From Propionibacteriaceae bacterium (GTDB taxonomy: Bacteria > Actinomycetota > Actinomycetes > Propionibacteriales > Propionibacteriaceae), in NCBI GenBank assembly GCA_031272505.1, contig JAISTQ010000059.1, positions 1-40,003 of the forward strand: 40,003 nucleotides of DNA, in the 5' to 3' direction. Under the pieces are notes generated by a model. The model saw only the letters and a list, made by a program, of their open reading frames with translations, was not told the DNA's origin and searched no databases. Both the position numbers and the translations under genes were made by a program. Below, piece by piece: positions 5,862 to 14,206 of the stretch (its first letter is position 1; the number at the start of each line of letters is the position of its first letter).

Positions 5862-6680
5862 TTACTGCGCATCGGAGCTTTGCGCCTTGGCGTTCTTCCG
5901 GGCGTTGATGACCGCGATCGCGATGATGACGACCAGCAGGCCGATGGAGATGTACCACATGTACTGGATGTACACCTCCAGGATGCCGATCACCGTTTCG
6001 CCGAAGCAGAAGCCCAGGTAGATGTAGATGCCGGAGAACACCACCGAGGAGAGATAGTCGACGATCAGGAACTTCTTCAGCGTGGTGCCCGCCTCGCCGA
6101 GCACCGCGTAGATGACGCCCACCGGGATCGGGATCGGCAGATAGGAGATGAAGATGGCCACCGTCTCGTATTTCCGGGCGATCTTCTCGGCCCGCTCGTT
6201 GCGCCGCCGGGCGCGTTCGGACTTGCCCGACCACACTTCGATGATGCCGCGGCCCCAGAGCTTGCCGGCCCACCAGTAGACCCAGTCGAACTTCATGCCC
6301 ATGGCGGAGCCGATGATCAACACCAACGGCCACCAGGTGTCACCCTGCGAAGCCAAAGCGCCGGTGCCCACCATGCCGAGCCGGTAGCCCAGCGCGCCGG
6401 AAATCTGCGGCGCCAACCCCAGGATCACCGGCTGCAGCGGGAGCATCACCAGCGAGTAGATGGCCACGAACGAGATCATCCCGATGCAGGTGAAATCCTT
6501 CTTCGTCGGCTTCTGCCGCCAGGGCAAACCGGGATCGTCCCACCATTCCCGCGCCTCAATCACTTCGCCTTCGACGACCTCCGCGTCTTCGGGCAGCGCG
6601 ACGGGAGCTTCCACCTTGTCAGCTAGGGGAATCTCCAGATGTGGTGGCTCATCCCCCTCAAATAACTGCTCGTCCGACAC
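5862..6680 (-). CDS. DedA / VTT-domain membrane protein
   Basis: The product is 272 residues. A 60-residue acidic cytosolic N-terminus is followed by hydrophobic segments near 65-90, 115-130, 170-195, 205-225 and 238-260. YLPIPIPVGVIYAVLGEAG...FLIVDYLSSVVFSGIYIYLG is the re-entrant/helix block of the VTT (DedA, SNARE-associated) family, whose better-known members flip polyprenyl phosphates or phospholipids. A basic KSERARRRNERAEKIARKYE stretch precedes it. The start is GTG at a leaderless promoter. tRNA-Thr follows 12 bp downstream. Which lipid it handles cannot be told. Confidence 0.75.
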   Translation of the reverse strand: MSDEQLFEGDEPPHLEIPLADKVEAPVALPEDAEVVEGEVIEAREWWDDPGLPWRQKPTKKDFTCIGMISFVAIYSLVMLPLQPVILGLAPQISGALGYRLGMVGTGALASQGDTWWPLVLIIGSAMGMKFDWVYWWAGKLWGRGIIEVWSGKSERARRRNERAEKIARKYETVAIFISYLPIPIPVGVIYAVLGEAGTTLKKFLIVDYLSSVVFSGIYIYLGFCFGETVIGILEVYIQYMWYISIGLLVVIIAIAVINARKNAKAQSSDAQ

Positions 6681-6686
6681 CCGTAC

Positions 6687-6692
6687 AACGTA
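6687..6692 (-). promoter_or_regulatory. -10 box of a leaderless promoter (DedA-family gene)
   Basis: On the minus strand TACGTT is followed by GTACGG and then GTG 6680, again 6 bases. Confidence 0.55.
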
Positions 6693-6714
6693 TCAGAGTT
6701 TTTCTGGTTCCAGT

Positions 6715-6743
6715 TTGACTACTGGCGAAACCGTGCAACAATG
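6715..6743 (+). promoter_or_regulatory. Candidate promoter of the MsiK-type ATPase gene
   Basis: TTGACT (6715-6720) is followed after 17 bp by ACAATG, an imperfect -10. A 5' leader of about 55 nt with a good ribosome binding site follows, unlike the leaderless genes nearby. Confidence 0.4.
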
Positions 6744-6806
6744 GGAGTGCATTTATTCCACTACGGATCGTCGGGCACGTACCTGCCCGTGGAAGGAGTT
6801 GTGGCC

Positions 6807-7898
<1,092 letters not shown>

Positions 7899-7910
7899 AG
7901 GATCGGGCAG

Positions 7911-9281
7911 ATGCCCCACTTCCTGTCGTCCCGGCCGGATTCCCGGTTGATTCCGCTGCCGTGGCAGGTGCCACTGGCGGAATGGCCCGCTGACTACTTG
8001 GTCGCGCTCCCGCGCGGTATCTCGCGGCACGTGGTCCGTTTCGTCGCCGTCGGCCAATCGATCTATGCCGCCAAAGAGGTGGTCGAGGAGTTGGCGCTGC
8101 ACGAATACCGGATGCTTGCCGAGCTGCATCGGCTGGGGGCGCCGGCGGTGGAGGCGGTCGCGGTGGTCACCGACCGGATTGACGAGGCGGGCCAGCCGCT
8201 GGATCCGGTGCTGATCACCCGGCACCTGGAGTTCTCGCTGCCGTACCGGACCCTGTTTGACCGCGGGGTCCGGCCGGAGACCGTCACCCGGCTGATTGAC
8301 GCCCTGGTGGTGCTCTTCGTGCGGCTGCACCTGATCGGCTTCCTGTGGGGCGACGTGTCGCTCTCGAACGTGCTCTTCCGCCGCGACGCCGGGGAGTTCG
8401 CCGCCTATCTGGTCGACGCCGAGACCTCCGAGATCCATCCGTCGCTCTCCGACGGCCAGCGCGAGCACGACCTGCAGATCGCGCACGTCAACCTCTACGG
8501 GGAGTTCCTCGACCTGGAGGCGGGCGGGGTGCTCGATCCCTGGCTGCAGCCGCAGGTGCTCGCCGATTCGGTGGTGAGCCGCTACCACGACCTGTGGAAT
8601 GAGCTGACCGGCATGGAGGAGTTTTCCGGCTCGGAGCCTTTCCGCATCGAGAATCGGGTGCGGCGGCTGAACGCGCTCGGTTTTGACGTCGCCGAACTCG
8701 ACATCGACATGGACGGCTCGAAGATCAAGATCCAGCCGAAGGTGGTGGAGGCGGGCTACCATTCGCGGCGGCTGATGCGGCTCACCGGCATCGACGCGGA
8801 GGAGAACCAGGCGCGGCGGCTGCTCAACGACCTGGACACCTACCGGGCCAGCCACGGGCTGCAGCACATGGACGAGTCGGTGGTCGGTTCGAAGTGGATG
8901 CGCAACTGCTACCAGCCGGTGCTGGAAGCGGTGCCCTTCGAGCTGCGCGGCAAGCGCGAGCCGGTGCAGATCTACCACGAGGTGCTCGAACACCGCTGGT
9001 ACCTCTCGGAGCGGCAGCATCGCGAGGTGCCGCTGCTGGAGGCGGCGCAAGCCTACGTCCACGACATCTTGGAAGGGCTGCCCGACGAGAAAGTCTCCGC
9101 CCTGGACGAGCCCAGTGTCGAGTTGCGCAAGCTGGCCAATCCCTTCGATCCCTCGCAGGGCTATGTCGATGACGACGGGCCGCCGCCGTTCGACCCGTGG
9201 GAGGCGGCAGCCGAGGACGTGCCGGCGCCGGATTTCCTGGACATCAACGCGCTGCGGGCCAAAGCCCAGCCGTCTGAATGA
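7911..9281 (+). CDS. DUF4032 protein with an N-terminal kinase-like fold
   Basis: The product is 456 residues. The N-terminal 200 residues look like a small (LPS/RIO-type) kinase: Lys55 in YAAKEV, Glu65 in LHEYRML, catalytic-loop GDVSLSNVLF (147-156) in place of HxDxxxxN, and VDAETSE (168-174) in place of DFG. The remainder matches the actinobacterial DUF4032 domain (SRRLMRLTGIDAEENQARRLL, VYHEVLEHRWYLSE-like). The substrate is unknown. An aspartate and asparagine remain in the catalytic loop, so activity is conceivable. It is co-transcribed with the MsiK-type ATPase; a regulatory link is possible but not shown. Confidence 0.75.
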   Translation: MPHFLSSRPDSRLIPLPWQVPLAEWPADYLVALPRGISRHVVRFVAVGQSIYAAKEVVEELALHEYRMLAELHRLGAPAVEAVAVVTDRIDEAGQPLDPVLITRHLEFSLPYRTLFDRGVRPETVTRLIDALVVLFVRLHLIGFLWGDVSLSNVLFRRDAGEFAAYLVDAETSEIHPSLSDGQREHDLQIAHVNLYGEFLDLEAGGVLDPWLQPQVLADSVVSRYHDLWNELTGMEEFSGSEPFRIENRVRRLNALGFDVAELDIDMDGSKIKIQPKVVEAGYHSRRLMRLTGIDAEENQARRLLNDLDTYRASHGLQHMDESVVGSKWMRNCYQPVLEAVPFELRGKREPVQIYHEVLEHRWYLSERQHREVPLLEAAQAYVHDILEGLPDEKVSALDEPSVELRKLANPFDPSQGYVDDDGPPPFDPWEAAAEDVPAPDFLDINALRAKAQPSE

Positions 9282-9285
9282 GCCG

Positions 9286-10167
9286 TCAGGACTGGTTTTT
9301 GGCCGATTCGAGCGTCTCGACGTACCAAGTCGTCCACTGCTCGATGTCGGCGGGATCGGGCTCGGTGGTGCTGGCGGCCGCCTGCAACGCGGCGATGCCC
9401 TTTTCGCGCCCCAGCTCTTCGAGGATCGTCTCCACCGCCACCTTGGCGAGCACCGTGCCGTCAAACGCGGAGCCGCAGTTGATGCCGGAATCCGGCGGCA
9501 ACGTGGTGGGGATGGGGCAGTCGCGCAGGAATTTCCGCAAAGCGGTGGCGTCCTCGTCGGCCACTTCGGGCAGCACCTCGGCGGTGATCATCTCGGCGAA
9601 ACCCTCGGTGATCCACTGCGGGCCGGGCTGGAAGCAGGCCGAATGGGTGATGAAATGCACTCCCTCGTGGACCAGCATCGGCATGATGGTGGCCTCGTTC
9701 GCCTGGAACATCAGCGGATTGACGACGATGGCCTCATGCGGGCCGCACGGGGTGGCCGCCTGGTAGACCTCGGCTGACTTGTCCGTCAAGTATTCGAAGC
9801 TCTCGCTGTTCACCGGGAAATCGATGATCAACTCGCCGTTCCACTCTTCCTCCGCCATGGAGCCCAAATCGGCCTCCCGCAGGTAAGTCTGGGCGGCCAG
9901 CGCGTAATCCTGCCAGGCGTAGACGTCGATGGTGACGTCGGTGTTGGTGACTTCCGTCCAAATCGCGTCGGATTCGTCCTTGAAATCCAAGGAGACGAAC
10001 TCGGGCATGAACTCGGTGCTGGACGGCGAAGGCGAGGCGGAGGCCGACGCGCTGGGCGAGGATGTGGCTGAAGGGGTGGGTGTGGTGGCGGGGCCGGTGC
10101 AACCAGCCAGCAGCAGCGCGGCGCTGAGCGCGAGCACGCCACTTCGCCAATTTGTTTTTGTTCTCAT
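9286..10167 (-). CDS. Lipoprotein with zincin-like HExxH motif
   Basis: The product is 293 residues from ATG 10167; a GGGGGG stretch lies 7 bases upstream. The signal peptide ends in a lipobox, LLLAGC, with Cys23. A Pro/Ser/Thr-rich linker of about 30 residues follows. The core has MLVHEGVHFITHSA with HEGVH at 167-171, and WITEGFAEM with Glu188, the spacing of gluzincin metallopeptidases (HExxH, then an ExxA-type third ligand). Four other cysteines may form disulfides. It is probably a membrane-anchored extracellular peptidase of unknown substrate. It follows the NlpC/P60 gene by 22 bp, which suggests a joint role at the cell wall. Confidence 0.65.
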   Translation of the reverse strand: MRTKTNWRSGVLALSAALLLAGCTGPATTPTPSATSSPSASASASPSPSSTEFMPEFVSLDFKDESDAIWTEVTNTDVTIDVYAWQDYALAAQTYLREADLGSMAEEEWNGELIIDFPVNSESFEYLTDKSAEVYQAATPCGPHEAIVVNPLMFQANEATIMPMLVHEGVHFITHSACFQPGPQWITEGFAEMITAEVLPEVADEDATALRKFLRDCPIPTTLPPDSGINCGSAFDGTVLAKVAVETILEELGREKGIAALQAAASTTEPDPADIEQWTTWYVETLESAKNQS

Positions 10168-10189
10168 ACCAGTGCCCCCCAGCAAGTGT

Positions 10190-11248
10190 TTAACCGATTA
10201 CCCGCCGCGCGCCAGCGTATGGGGCCGGATAGCTGCCCAGCGACTGGATCACGATGTCGTTGCGCGGATTCCGGGCGTGGGCGATCTTGCCGTTGCCGAT
10301 GTAGAGGGCGACGTGGTGGATGGGATGGTAGTAGAAGACCAGATCGCCGGGCTTGAGCTCGTTGCGGGCGACCGGCCGCCCCACCGAGAACTGCGAGCGC
10401 GAGGAGTGCGGCAGCGAGATGCCGGCGGCCCGATAGGAGGCCAGGGTGAAACCTGAGCAGTCGAACGCTTTCGGCCCGGAGGCGCCGCGCACATACTGCG
10501 AGCCGTCCACATGCGAGATCGCGTACGAGATGACCTTCTTGATCCGCTCGGAGACTTCGCCCGCCTCGGTGATGTTATAGGTGGTGGAGCCGCCGTCCGA
10601 GGTGTACATCGCGGCCAACTCCTGCGCGGTGAGCGTCTTCACCAACTGGTTGGCCTCGTCGAGCTTGTCGTTGATCTCCTTGTCCAGGGCGGCGAGCTTC
10701 TTTTCCTCGGCGGCCAGGGATTTGACCTCCGCGGCGAGCACCCGCTGCATGTCGGCCAGGTTCGCCTGCTCGACCAGATGTTGCTGCAGCGTGTTGTTCA
10801 TGTTTTCGTCCACCTTCGCGGAGGTGGAAAGCTGGCCGAGGAAAGTATCTGGATCGGAGGCGGTGACCAACTGGACGGTGGTGTCAATCCCGTTGCTCTG
10901 GAAGCGCATCAGGGCGATGGCGCGGGCTTGGCTGCTGAGCTGATCCACCTTGGCCTGCTGGGCGTCCACATCGGCCTGCAGCACCTTTACCTTGCTCTTG
11001 CTCTCTTCGAGCTTGAGCTTGGCCTCTTCGTAGTCTTCCTCGATCTGCGCAGCCTGCTCTTCGAGCTCCTTGACCAGCGCCTTCGCGTCTTTGGAGGTGG
11101 TCGGCGTGGCGGTGGTAGTGGGTGACGGGTTGGGAGACGGTGCCGGAGTGGGCGTCGGCGGGACCGGATCGGCCAGGGAGATCTGCGGCGAGAGGATGAC
11201 GGACAGAGTCACCAGCGCAGCGGCGATGCTACGAGCGGTAGCCCGCAT
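10190..11248 (-). CDS. NlpC/P60 peptidoglycan endopeptidase with coiled-coil N-terminus
   Basis: The product is 352 residues. ATG 11248 is preceded by GGAGGAG; an in-frame GTG 15 bases earlier lacks a site. A signal peptide (about 1-26) is followed by a PTPTPAPSPNPSP-type linker, then a long charged coiled coil (about 52-210) and the NlpC/P60 domain. The catalytic Cys264 (AFDCSGF), His312 (HHVALYIG) and His324 (IAHARN) are present. The layout is that of RipA/PcsB-type D,L-endopeptidases that split daughter cells, where the coiled coil restrains the enzyme. It is expressed with the zincin-like lipoprotein downstream. Confidence 0.88.
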   Translation of the reverse strand: MRATARSIAAALVTLSVILSPQISLADPVPPTPTPAPSPNPSPTTTATPTTSKDAKALVKELEEQAAQIEEDYEEAKLKLEESKSKVKVLQADVDAQQAKVDQLSSQARAIALMRFQSNGIDTTVQLVTASDPDTFLGQLSTSAKVDENMNNTLQQHLVEQANLADMQRVLAAEVKSLAAEEKKLAALDKEINDKLDEANQLVKTLTAQELAAMYTSDGGSTTYNITEAGEVSERIKKVISYAISHVDGSQYVRGASGPKAFDCSGFTLASYRAAGISLPHSSRSQFSVGRPVARNELKPGDLVFYYHPIHHVALYIGNGKIAHARNPRNDIVIQSLGSYPAPYAGARRVIG

Positions 11249-11286
11249 GTCTCCTCCAGACACAACTTGAGAAATTTCTTATGAAA

Positions 11287-11315
11287 ATCTTAGACTACAC
11301 CCGCCATTCAAGCAA
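11287..11315 (-). promoter_or_regulatory. Promoter of the NlpC/P60 gene
   Basis: On the minus strand TTGCTT, a 17-bp spacer and TAAGAT lie about 40 bases before the start codon, giving a leader of roughly 30 nt that carries the ribosome binding site. Confidence 0.55.
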
Positions 11316-11353
11316 ATGGATGCCGGATACTGGGCACACTAGTTTTCAGCACT

Positions 11354-11371
11354 GCTTGAGGGGGCTCAAGC
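11354..11371 (-). terminator. Hairpin overlapping the stop of the Cys-rich small gene
   Basis: GCTTGAG and CTCAAGC are separated by four bases (GGGG on the plus strand). The stop codon of the minus-strand small gene lies inside. It has no T-run, so it is a weak terminator or a protein site. Confidence 0.35.
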
Positions 11372-11608
11372 CGCGATCCAGCGCAGGGGAGGCACGAGCT
11401 CGGCACCAGCGAGCACCCGCAACGCCACCACCTCGTCTTTCGCCAGCGGCACATCGGCCGCCACCTCCGGCGCCATGGGCGGGGACGCGCCGCCGTCAAA
11501 ACCGAACTCCGCCGGCCCGAGCAGCAGCGAGACCACGCAATCCGCGCACCCGGCGCCGCGCACCAGGCAGGTGCCGCAATCTATCCGCATCTTTTCCATA
11601 TCTTCCAT
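11366..11608 (-). CDS. Small cysteine-rich actinobacterial protein
   Basis: The product is up to 80 residues. The start is uncertain among three in-frame ATGs (11608, 11599, 11590), with GGAG just upstream of the first. The core RIDCGTCLVRGAGCADCVVSLLL contains four cysteines in a C-x2-C ... C-x2-C arrangement suitable for zinc or an Fe-S centre. Small proteins with this core recur in actinomycetes, often near NlpC/P60 genes, as far as I recall. Function unknown. It lies upstream of the NlpC/P60 gene on the same strand, but that gene has its own promoter. Confidence 0.65.
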   Translation of the reverse strand: MEDMEKMRIDCGTCLVRGAGCADCVVSLLLGPAEFGFDGGASPPMAPEVAADVPLAKDEVVALRVLAGAELVPPLRWIAA

Positions 11609-11673
11609 ATCTCCATTGTGACGAGGGGGTACGACATTTATTCGCGCTAGGGAGAGAATCAGTAGATCAGGGT

Positions 11674-11679
11674 TAAACT
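11674..11679 (+). promoter_or_regulatory. -10 box deciding the start of the pyruvyl transferase-like gene
   Basis: TAAACT lies 6 bases before GTG 11686. The earlier GTG at 11680 directly abuts the box and is therefore unlikely to be in the transcript. Confidence 0.55.
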
Positions 11680-11685
11680 GTGGCT

Positions 11686-13152
11686 GTGCGCATCGTGATG
11701 CGAGCGGGAAAGGCCCCGCATACCGTCTTGCCGCCGGAGGCGACGGGTGCCTTCGGGCGCGTCGGCACCTTTGCCACCAACACCGGCAACCAGCTCTTCG
11801 CCAACGCCGTCTATCGGCACCTGAACACGCCCGACACGCAGATTTTGACCGACGGGATGAGCCTGCAACAGCCGGGTGTCACCCCCGCTGACGTAGAGCG
11901 CCTGAATGCCGAGGCGCACGCGGTCGCGCTGCCCCTGGCGAACGCCTTCCGGCCCGATTTCCTCGAACACCTGAACCGGCTGGCTGACCTCGTCGAACAG
12001 TTGACCATCCCGGTGACCGTCATCGGAGTTGGCGGACAAGCGCCGCTCGGCGTGTCGCTCAAAGACGTTAACGACGAAGTGAACCAGGCCACCACCCGTT
12101 TCGTGCGGGCCATCTTGGACCATTCGGCCAGCATCGGCGTGCGCGGCGCGTTGACGGCCCAGTACCTCGTCGATCTCGGCTTTCCCGCCGACCAGATCGA
12201 CCAGATCGGCTGCCCGTCCCTTTACGATTACGACGCCCGGCCCGCCAAAGCCCCGGTGGCGCCCGCCGCGCAGGCCAGCTTCGCCGTCACCTTGACGCCC
12301 ACCATCGCCGCCGACGCCCGGCTGCTCGCCCAAAACCGCGAACGCTACCCCGACCTGCTCTACATCGCCCAGGACTACAAGGACCTGCGGCTGCTGCTCT
12401 GGGGCGAGCCGGTGCCCAGCTACCCCGAGGGGATTCCGGCCACTCCCGACCATCCGGTTTACCAGGCTGGCCAGATGGCGATGTGCCTCGATCCGCGCAC
12501 CTGGTACGAGCTGCTCGCCCAGCGGGATTTCGGCTTCGGCACCCGCTTCCACGGCATCGTCGCCGCGTTGAACGCGGGCATTCCGGCGATGCTGCTCGCC
12601 CACGATTCGCGCACCTTGGAACTGGCCGAGTACCACTCCATCCCGTACCTTCCGCTCGACCCGGCCCAGGACTACGACGCGCTGGCCCTGTGGGAGCAAA
12701 CCGACATGGCCCCGTTCCACGCCAATCTGGAGGCTGGACGGCAGGCGTACATTGCCTTCTTGGAGCGCAACGGCTTCGCCCACACCTTCGCCGAGCCGAA
12801 TCCCGAATACGAGGAAATGCTGGCCGGCCTGGAGTACCCGCCGCCGGTCTTCCCGCTCGGCACCACCGCGCAAACCTTCGCCGAACGGCTGCATTGGCTC
12901 TGGCAGGGCCCCGGCCCGGACGCCCGCCGCGCCGCCCGCTGGCACCAGCCCGAATTCCGCGTCGGCACCGGCGAGCCCCCCTACCGCCCTGTCGAAGCCG
13001 CCATCGACCGCCTCACCCGCCTCGTCGAAAAACAAGCCGAAACCATCAAAGAGCAACGCAAAACCATCGCCGCCCTCGAACACCGCGTCACCAACCACCA
13101 TAACCTCCTCACCTTCCGCTGGCTCCGCCTCCTCCGCCGCAAGACAAAGTAG
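11686..13152 (+). CDS. Polysaccharide pyruvyl transferase family protein
   Basis: The product is 488 residues from leaderless GTG 11686; the frame is open from 11680. Family signs are GRVGTFATNTGNQLFANAVYRHL near the N-terminus, VTVIGVGGQAP, the segment ASIGVRGALTAQYL, and especially FGFGTRFHGIVAALNAGIPAML with TLELAEYHSIPYL, the GT-B-like nucleotide-sugar half. The last 50 residues are a basic coiled coil (LTRLVEKQAETIKEQRKTIA). Relatives add pyruvate ketals to wall or exopolysaccharides, but many relatives have other uses. No other glycan genes adjoin it. Confidence 0.75.
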   Translation: MRIVMRAGKAPHTVLPPEATGAFGRVGTFATNTGNQLFANAVYRHLNTPDTQILTDGMSLQQPGVTPADVERLNAEAHAVALPLANAFRPDFLEHLNRLADLVEQLTIPVTVIGVGGQAPLGVSLKDVNDEVNQATTRFVRAILDHSASIGVRGALTAQYLVDLGFPADQIDQIGCPSLYDYDARPAKAPVAPAAQASFAVTLTPTIAADARLLAQNRERYPDLLYIAQDYKDLRLLLWGEPVPSYPEGIPATPDHPVYQAGQMAMCLDPRTWYELLAQRDFGFGTRFHGIVAALNAGIPAMLLAHDSRTLELAEYHSIPYLPLDPAQDYDALALWEQTDMAPFHANLEAGRQAYIAFLERNGFAHTFAEPNPEYEEMLAGLEYPPPVFPLGTTAQTFAERLHWLWQGPGPDARRAARWHQPEFRVGTGEPPYRPVEAAIDRLTRLVEKQAETIKEQRKTIAALEHRVTNHHNLLTFRWLRLLRRKTK

Positions 13153-13190
13153 CGCCCGAGCGCAGCGAGGACAATTACGGAGGCTGACAC
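13153..13190 (-). repeat. Short relic of repeat family A
   Basis: CCGAGCGCAGCGAGGACA followed by TTACGGAGGC matches the reverse-oriented copy at about 930-960. It directly follows the pyruvyl transferase-like stop codon. Confidence 0.4.
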
Positions 13191-13192
13191 AT

Positions 13193-13198
13193 TAGACT
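13193..13198 (+). promoter_or_regulatory. -10 box of a leaderless promoter (OpuAC-like lipoprotein)
   Basis: TAGACT, 6 bases, ATG 13205. No ribosome binding site separates them. Confidence 0.6.
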
Positions 13199-13204
13199 CG
13201 GGGC

Positions 13205-14149
13205 ATGAAGAAGACGTGGATTGCGGTGGTGGCCGTGGTGTTGGCGGTGTCGGGGTGTGCGATCGCGGAGCCGGTGGAGAGTGAGAGCCCGGCCCCGGTG
13301 GTGAGCGACAGCGCCGGGGTGACGGTCGCGGCGAACGATCCGGCGACAGCACCGGGCACCGAGACCACGGCGCCAGCGGCCGACTTCTTGATTGCCACCG
13401 GCAGCACGTCGGCGGAACAGGCGCTGGCCGGGGTGGCGTGCGCGGCGGTGGTCCGCGCGGGCACTACCTGCGCCACTACGCCGGCGCCCACCAGCAGCTA
13501 CGATCTGGTGGCCGATCTGTCCACGCAGGAGTATCAGTTGGCGGTGGTGTTCTCCACTTCGACGGTGCTGGGCCTCAATGACGGCTCAGAGCCGCCCGCT
13601 CCCGGTGACGCGCTCGCGCAGTTGGCCGAGTTGGTTTCCCCCGATGTGGCGGTGATGGACGTGTCGCAGTTGGACGGCAAAATCGTCTGGGCGGCGAGCC
13701 CGGCCACCCGCTTCACCTGGTCGAACGCCGAGAACCTGGAAGGCATTGGCCTCGTCCCTTCATGGCTGCACAACCGGATTGACGGCGTGCCCTCCCTGGA
13801 ATCGGTCTACGGCATCAAGGCGATCACCTGGCAGGACGAGGATTCTCCGCTGTTGCGCGCCGAGCGCCTCAACAACGAGGAGGCGGTCATCGGCGCCTTC
13901 CGCAACCTCGACTACTACGAGCTCGAAGGGCTGTCGGTCGTCGAAGACCCCTCCGAGATCACCCTCCCCGACCAGGTCGCCATCCTGATCCCAGCCGCGC
14001 TGCAGGACAGCTCCCCGATCCAGATCGCCGCCGTCCAAGACGCTTTCGCCGCGCTCACCGACGAAACCCTCGCCCCCCTCGAATCAGCCGTCGCCACCGG
14101 CTCCGACCCGATCACCACCGCGCAAACCTGGCTCGACTCCGTCCGCTGA
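13205..14149 (+). CDS. Lipoprotein resembling OpuAC/ProX-type substrate-binding proteins
   Basis: The product is 314 residues. The signal peptide has lipobox AVSGC and Cys18. A linker of about 40 residues leads to a domain with FLIATGSTSAEQAL, where OpuAC proteins have a GS-x-TEQ-like strand. It ends with DQVAILIPA...LTDETLAPLESAVATGSDPITTAQTWLDSV, which follows the C-terminal pattern of glycine-betaine/choline-binding proteins. The similarity is distant and the aromatic cage cannot be identified by eye. No ABC permease or ATPase adjoins, so it may serve a transporter encoded elsewhere, or be an exported protein that has left transport. Confidence 0.6.
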   Translation: MKKTWIAVVAVVLAVSGCAIAEPVESESPAPVVSDSAGVTVAANDPATAPGTETTAPAADFLIATGSTSAEQALAGVACAAVVRAGTTCATTPAPTSSYDLVADLSTQEYQLAVVFSTSTVLGLNDGSEPPAPGDALAQLAELVSPDVAVMDVSQLDGKIVWAASPATRFTWSNAENLEGIGLVPSWLHNRIDGVPSLESVYGIKAITWQDEDSPLLRAERLNNEEAVIGAFRNLDYYELEGLSVVEDPSEITLPDQVAILIPAALQDSSPIQIAAVQDAFAALTDETLAPLESAVATGSDPITTAQTWLDSVR

Positions 14150-14155
14150 CACCGC

Positions 14156-14202
14156 AAATGTTGAGAATCGTCAACATTTCACAATGTTGAGAATCGTCAA
14201 CA
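14156..14202. repeat. Two copies of TGTTGAGAATCGTCAACA between convergent genes
   Basis: The identical 18-mer stands at 14159-14176 and 14185-14202, 26 bp apart. Its arms are TGTTGA/TCAACA around GAATCG. The first copy extends to 9-bp arms (14156-14164 with 14171-14179). It lies between the stops of the lipoprotein and ATPase genes. There is no T-run, so a doubled protein-binding site or bidirectional attenuator are both possible. Confidence 0.65.
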
Positions 14203-14206
14203 CCTG

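Noticed and set aside
11659-13101. A 480-codon minus-strand frame
   Set aside because: Mirror of the pyruvyl transferase-like gene; its product is a glycine/arginine-rich shadow.
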